Origin: UBA7672 sp031419455 | GTDB taxonomy: Bacteria; Pseudomonadota; Alphaproteobacteria; Caulobacterales; Hyphomonadaceae | Reading direction: 5' to 3' | Assembly: GCA_031419455.1 (NCBI GenBank) | Contig: JANOKS010000138.1 | Location: forward strand, 1-64,000 | Length of the DNA: 64,000 nucleotides | Shown: positions 61,193 through 64,000 of the stretch, one piece after another | How the letters are laid out: each line of letters begins with the position of its first letter | Position numbering within the stretch: the stretch's first letter is position 1 | Position numbers and translations under genes: made by a program | The notes under the pieces: generated by a model | Told to the model about the DNA's origin: nothing | The model's database searches: none | The model's input: the letters and a program-made list of their open reading frames with translations, nothing else

Positions 61193-63223
61193 ATGAAGCG
61201 TCCCGTTACCTTGACCGCCATCGGTCTCGTTCTTGCCCTTGGGGCCGCGAGCTGCGCCCAGCCGGGCGACATGGCTGCGGCCAACGATGTGGCAATTGCC
61301 GTGCAGGAGTCGGCCCCGATGGCCGAGGTCGCCGCGCGGATCGACAATTTCCGGCTCGTCTCGGCTGACGGCTATGCCCGCGAGCTTTATCGCCTGAAGG
61401 ACGCGGCCGCCGTGGTCGTCGTGATGCATGCCGCCGGATCGCCGGATACGGCTGCTGTCGCGCCGAAGCTTGAAGCGCTGAAGGCCGAGTGGGCGCCCAG
61501 GGGCGTCGAGTTCATGATGCTGAACTCCAATCCGAACGACATGCGCGACGCCATCCTCGCTGACGCTGCGAAGAACGGCATCACGGTTCCGGTTCTGCAG
61601 GATGACCTGCAGCTCGTCGGCGGCCAGATCGGCGCCTCGCGCGTGGCGCAGGCCTTCGTGGTCGATCCGAAGACGTGGAAGATCGCCTATTCTGGTCCGC
61701 TCGTGGCTGACCCGATCAAGGACCTCGTCGAAGGCAAGGCTGTCACCGCCGCGCGCGGCTCCATGACGACCCAGGCCATCGCGTTCCCGGCCCGCTCGCC
61801 GGAAGCCAAGGCGCAGTTCGCAAAAATCTCCTACGCGAACGAGATCGCACCGATGCTCGAAGAGAAGTGCGTCGCCTGCCACCAGGAAGGCGGCATCGCG
61901 CCGTTCGCGTTCGACAACTACGCCAAGGTGAAACAGTTCTCCGGCATGATCCGCGAAGCAGTCCGTACAGATCGCATGCCGCCGTGGGATCCGGATCCGC
62001 ATGTGGGCAATTTCAAGGACGACAAGTCGCTCTCGGGCGCCCAGATCACGACCTTGATCAACTGGGTTGAAGCTGGCGCCCCGCGTGGCGAAGGCGACGA
62101 CCCGCTGGGCAAGGTGAAGCGCGTTGCGCCGGAATGGCCGCTCGGCAAGCCCGACCTGATCGTCGACATCCCGAAATACACCATCCCGGCCACCGGCTAT
62201 GTCGACTACCAGTATCCGACCACGAAGAACCCGCTGAAGGAAGGCAAGTGGCTCAAGGCCGCCACCGCCAAGGTCAGCCAGCGCCAGGGCGTGCACCACA
62301 TCCTCTCGGGCGTGATTCCGGAGGGTGCTACGACCAAGGGCATGCAGGCCTGGGGCGGCGCGGTCGGCGGCTACACGGTCGGCATGGAATCGACTGTCGC
62401 TCCGAACGGCATCGGCTCGTGGGTGCCTGCGGGCGGCGAGTTCGGTTACCAGATGCACTACACGCCGTTCGGCAAGGAAGCCGTCTCGGCCGAGCAGATC
62501 GGTCTCTACTTCTACAAGGACGGCGAGACGCCGGACCTGATCATGCGCGAAACGCCGCTCGTCGATCAGTTCATCGAAATCCCGGCCAATGACGGCGCCC
62601 ACAAGGAGATCGCCTACTTCCTGTTCCCGAAGGATGCGATCCTGCACACCGCGGTCGTGCACGCGCACTATCGCGGCACCTACTCGAAGCTGGAAATCCT
62701 CGATCCGTCGGGCAAGCGCGAGACGATCCTCAACGTGCCGTTCTACGACTTCAACTGGCAGCGCATGTACGAGTTCGAGAAGCCCATCAACATCAAGGCC
62801 GGCTCGAAGGTGATCGCCACCTACGTCTACGACAACTCGAAGCGCAATCCGGCGAACCCGAACCCCAATGAGAAGATCGTCTGGGGTGATCAGTCGTTCG
62901 AGGAAATGTTCTACACCTCGCTGCGCTATCTCTGGGCTGACGAAACCGCGAAAGACCAGAAGAACTACGACCAGCTTCTGAACAAGACGCGCCTCATGGG
63001 CATGCTCGACGATAGCCTCGACGAGAAGGTCCAGATGGCCGAGCTGCGCGGCGTCTTCAAGGAGCGCATTGGCAACCCGCTGGCCTTCGCGATGATCGAC
63101 AAGAACAAGGACGGCGGCATCGACATGACCGAGTTCGAAGTCGTGACGAGCCAGATGCGCCGCCCCGGCGCTGCGGCTCCTTCCGCTTCGGCCGCCCCGA
63201 TGCCGGGCAATGGCGGGCAGTAA
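61193..63223 (+). CDS. redoxin-cytochrome-copper monooxygenase-like fusion with EF-hand
   Basis: 676 residues with an N-terminal signal (Cys at 21, weak lipobox). Residues about 50-185 are a thioredoxin/redoxin fold that lacks both active-site Cys (the loop reads MHAAGSPDTA). About 205-280 is a heme-c domain with CVACH at 226-230 and a later RMPPW Met. About 320-560 resembles copper type II ascorbate-dependent monooxygenase (VHHIL, GYQMHYTPFG). Near the end DKNKDGGIDMTE is an EF-hand. Probably periplasmic electron transfer to a copper centre; reaction unknown. A strong terminator follows. Confidence 0.82.
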   Translation: MKRPVTLTAIGLVLALGAASCAQPGDMAAANDVAIAVQESAPMAEVAARIDNFRLVSADGYARELYRLKDAAAVVVVMHAAGSPDTAAVAPKLEALKAEWAPRGVEFMMLNSNPNDMRDAILADAAKNGITVPVLQDDLQLVGGQIGASRVAQAFVVDPKTWKIAYSGPLVADPIKDLVEGKAVTAARGSMTTQAIAFPARSPEAKAQFAKISYANEIAPMLEEKCVACHQEGGIAPFAFDNYAKVKQFSGMIREAVRTDRMPPWDPDPHVGNFKDDKSLSGAQITTLINWVEAGAPRGEGDDPLGKVKRVAPEWPLGKPDLIVDIPKYTIPATGYVDYQYPTTKNPLKEGKWLKAATAKVSQRQGVHHILSGVIPEGATTKGMQAWGGAVGGYTVGMESTVAPNGIGSWVPAGGEFGYQMHYTPFGKEAVSAEQIGLYFYKDGETPDLIMRETPLVDQFIEIPANDGAHKEIAYFLFPKDAILHTAVVHAHYRGTYSKLEILDPSGKRETILNVPFYDFNWQRMYEFEKPINIKAGSKVIATYVYDNSKRNPANPNPNEKIVWGDQSFEEMFYTSLRYLWADETAKDQKNYDQLLNKTRLMGMLDDSLDEKVQMAELRGVFKERIGNPLAFAMIDKNKDGGIDMTEFEVVTSQMRRPGAAAPSASAAPMPGNGGQ

Positions 63224-63249
63224 CGCTCGTCTGGTTTGACTGATTGCAG

Positions 63250-63283
63250 CGCCCCGGCCGAAAGGCCGGGGCGTTTGCTTTTG
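63250..63283 (+). terminator. intrinsic terminator
   Basis: CGCCCCGGCC (63250-63259), loop GAAA, GGCCGGGGCG (63264-63273), then TTTGCTTTTGC: a perfect 10-bp stem with a U-rich tail, 27 bases after the fusion gene's stop. Confidence 0.9.
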
Positions 63284-63382
63284 CAATTGGCGCATGACGT
63301 CGCGTTGCGGCGCGTTCGCTGGCGCTGGAAAGATCGTGCCGCCTCGCTAAGCTCCCCTCACAAACAATGTGGGGAAGAAGCC

Positions 63383-64000
63383 ATGATCCGCACGCTTTGC
63401 TCTGTCTCGCTGCTCGCCCTCGCCGCGTGCGGGGGCGGTGAACCCGCGCCGCCGGCCGCGCCGGCTGCGTGGACGGTCAGCGAATTCATCGGCCCATCGC
63501 CCTTCCACGGCCTGCACGGCCTCGCTGTGGAAGAAGATGGCACGATCCTCGCCGGCAGCGTGGTGGGGCAGGCGATCTACGCGGTGAACCCGACATCGGG
63601 TGATGTCACGGAGCGCATGGGTCCGCCGGACGGCATGGCGGACGACATCGCGTTCGGCCCGAACGGCGAGATGGCGTGGACGGGATATCTCACCGGCAAG
63701 GTGTTCATCCAGCCCAAGGGCGGCCAGCCGACGATGATCTCGTCGGACCTGCCAGGCTCCAACTCACTGGCCTTCACGAAGGAGGGCAAGCTCTACTTCA
63801 CGCAGGTATTCCTCGGCGACGCGCTCTACGAGGCGGACGTCACCGGCGCCACGCCTGCGCGCCTCATCCGCAAGGATCTCGGCGGCTTCAACGGGTTTGA
63901 GGTAGGGCCGGACGGCATGCTCTACGGGCCGCTCTGGTTCAAGAACGCCATCGTCAGGATCGATCCCGCAACCGGCAAGGACACTGTCGTTGCAGCGGGC
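63383..64000 (+). CDS. SMP-30/NHL-like beta-propeller lipoprotein, N-terminal part
   Basis: 206 residues are visible before the right edge; the gene continues. Signal MIRTLCSVSLLALAAC with lipobox and a Pro/Ala spacer. The mature part has propeller-type blades: FHGLHGLAVEEDGTILAGSV, DDIAFGPNGEMAWTG, LAFTKEGKLYFTQ and FEVGPDGMLYGPLWF. Likely a gluconolactonase/SMP-30-type lactonase or binding protein outside the cytoplasm. RBS-like GGGGAAGAAG precedes the ATG. Confidence 0.8.
   Translation, partial: MIRTLCSVSLLALAACGGGEPAPPAAPAAWTVSEFIGPSPFHGLHGLAVEEDGTILAGSVVGQAIYAVNPTSGDVTERMGPPDGMADDIAFGPNGEMAWTGYLTGKVFIQPKGGQPTMISSDLPGSNSLAFTKEGKLYFTQVFLGDALYEADVTGATPARLIRKDLGGFNGFEVGPDGMLYGPLWFKNAIVRIDPATGKDTVVAAG

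Noticed and set aside
61172..63295. 707-codon minus-strand frame
   Set aside because: Antisense shadow of the redoxin/cytochrome fusion gene, which has recognisable domains and a terminator.

Overview
The window is high-GC DNA from an alphaproteobacterium, most likely a dimorphic/stalked lineage (Caulobacterales or Hyphomonadales). Pointers are COQ9, a two-copy lipoprotein family of the Caulobacter CC0125/CC1285 type, many lipobox proteins, a CtrA-type box (TTAA-N7-TTAA) at 53440-53454 and a CtrA-type half-site upstream of the largest gene. No rRNA, CRISPR array, prophage or intact insertion sequence is visible. Most of the window is ordinary chromosome.

Layout. 1-10.6 kb: end of a SpoU-type RNA methyltransferase, a membrane protein, a sigma-54 response regulator (TacA/NtrC type), ribosomal protein S21, COQ9, an AT-richer patch with a small secreted protein and two large inverted repeats, a VWA protein, a DUF29 protein, three lipoproteins and a secreted amidase. 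10.8-27.1 kb, the most interesting part: a gene for a giant (about 1730 aa) Thr/Gln/Ala protein built almost wholly of about 210 eight-residue repeats; directly after it a TPR-GT41 (OGT-like) glycosyltransferase; then, on the other strand with the two stop codons abutting, an eight-gene operon for making and exporting an amino-sugar glycan (acetyltransferase, Gfo/Idh/MocA dehydrogenase, two DegT aminotransferases, SDR epimerase/dehydratase, Wzm and Wzt ABC exporter, glycosyltransferase). 27.3-36.4 kb: TraB/GumN protein, tRNA-Arg, NAD synthetase, an L-2-hydroxyglutarate-oxidase-like enzyme, then UDP-xylose synthase, UDP-glucose dehydrogenase and HldE (sugar precursors for surface glycans and LPS core), and a receiver-only response regulator. 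36.5-64 kb: amino-acid permease, HAD hydrolase, PhhB, tRNA-Ala, YggT, FolD, HNH nuclease, MsrQ/MsrP, YmdB, a secreted methyltransferase-like protein, VanY peptidase, TesB, two paralogous tail-anchored small proteins, YebC, two divergent ribbon-helix-helix-like proteins, PP2C phosphatase, amidohydrolase, PEP mutase/ICL-family lyase, a double ABC ATPase, a redoxin/cytochrome/monooxygenase fusion and the start of a beta-propeller lipoprotein.

How it fits together. The sugar-precursor genes, the exporter operon, the OGT-like enzyme and the giant Thr-rich repeat protein lie within 25 kb and suggest a surface-glycan region. The hypothesis I rate highest is that the octad protein is the dedicated substrate of its neighbouring GT41 enzyme. 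Its Asp-marked octads fall at exact intervals of 7, 10, 14, 17, 18 and 24 octads, and the pattern 24-7-10-17-10 is followed by 24-7-10-14-10, showing higher-order duplication. I know of no described function for this repeat architecture.
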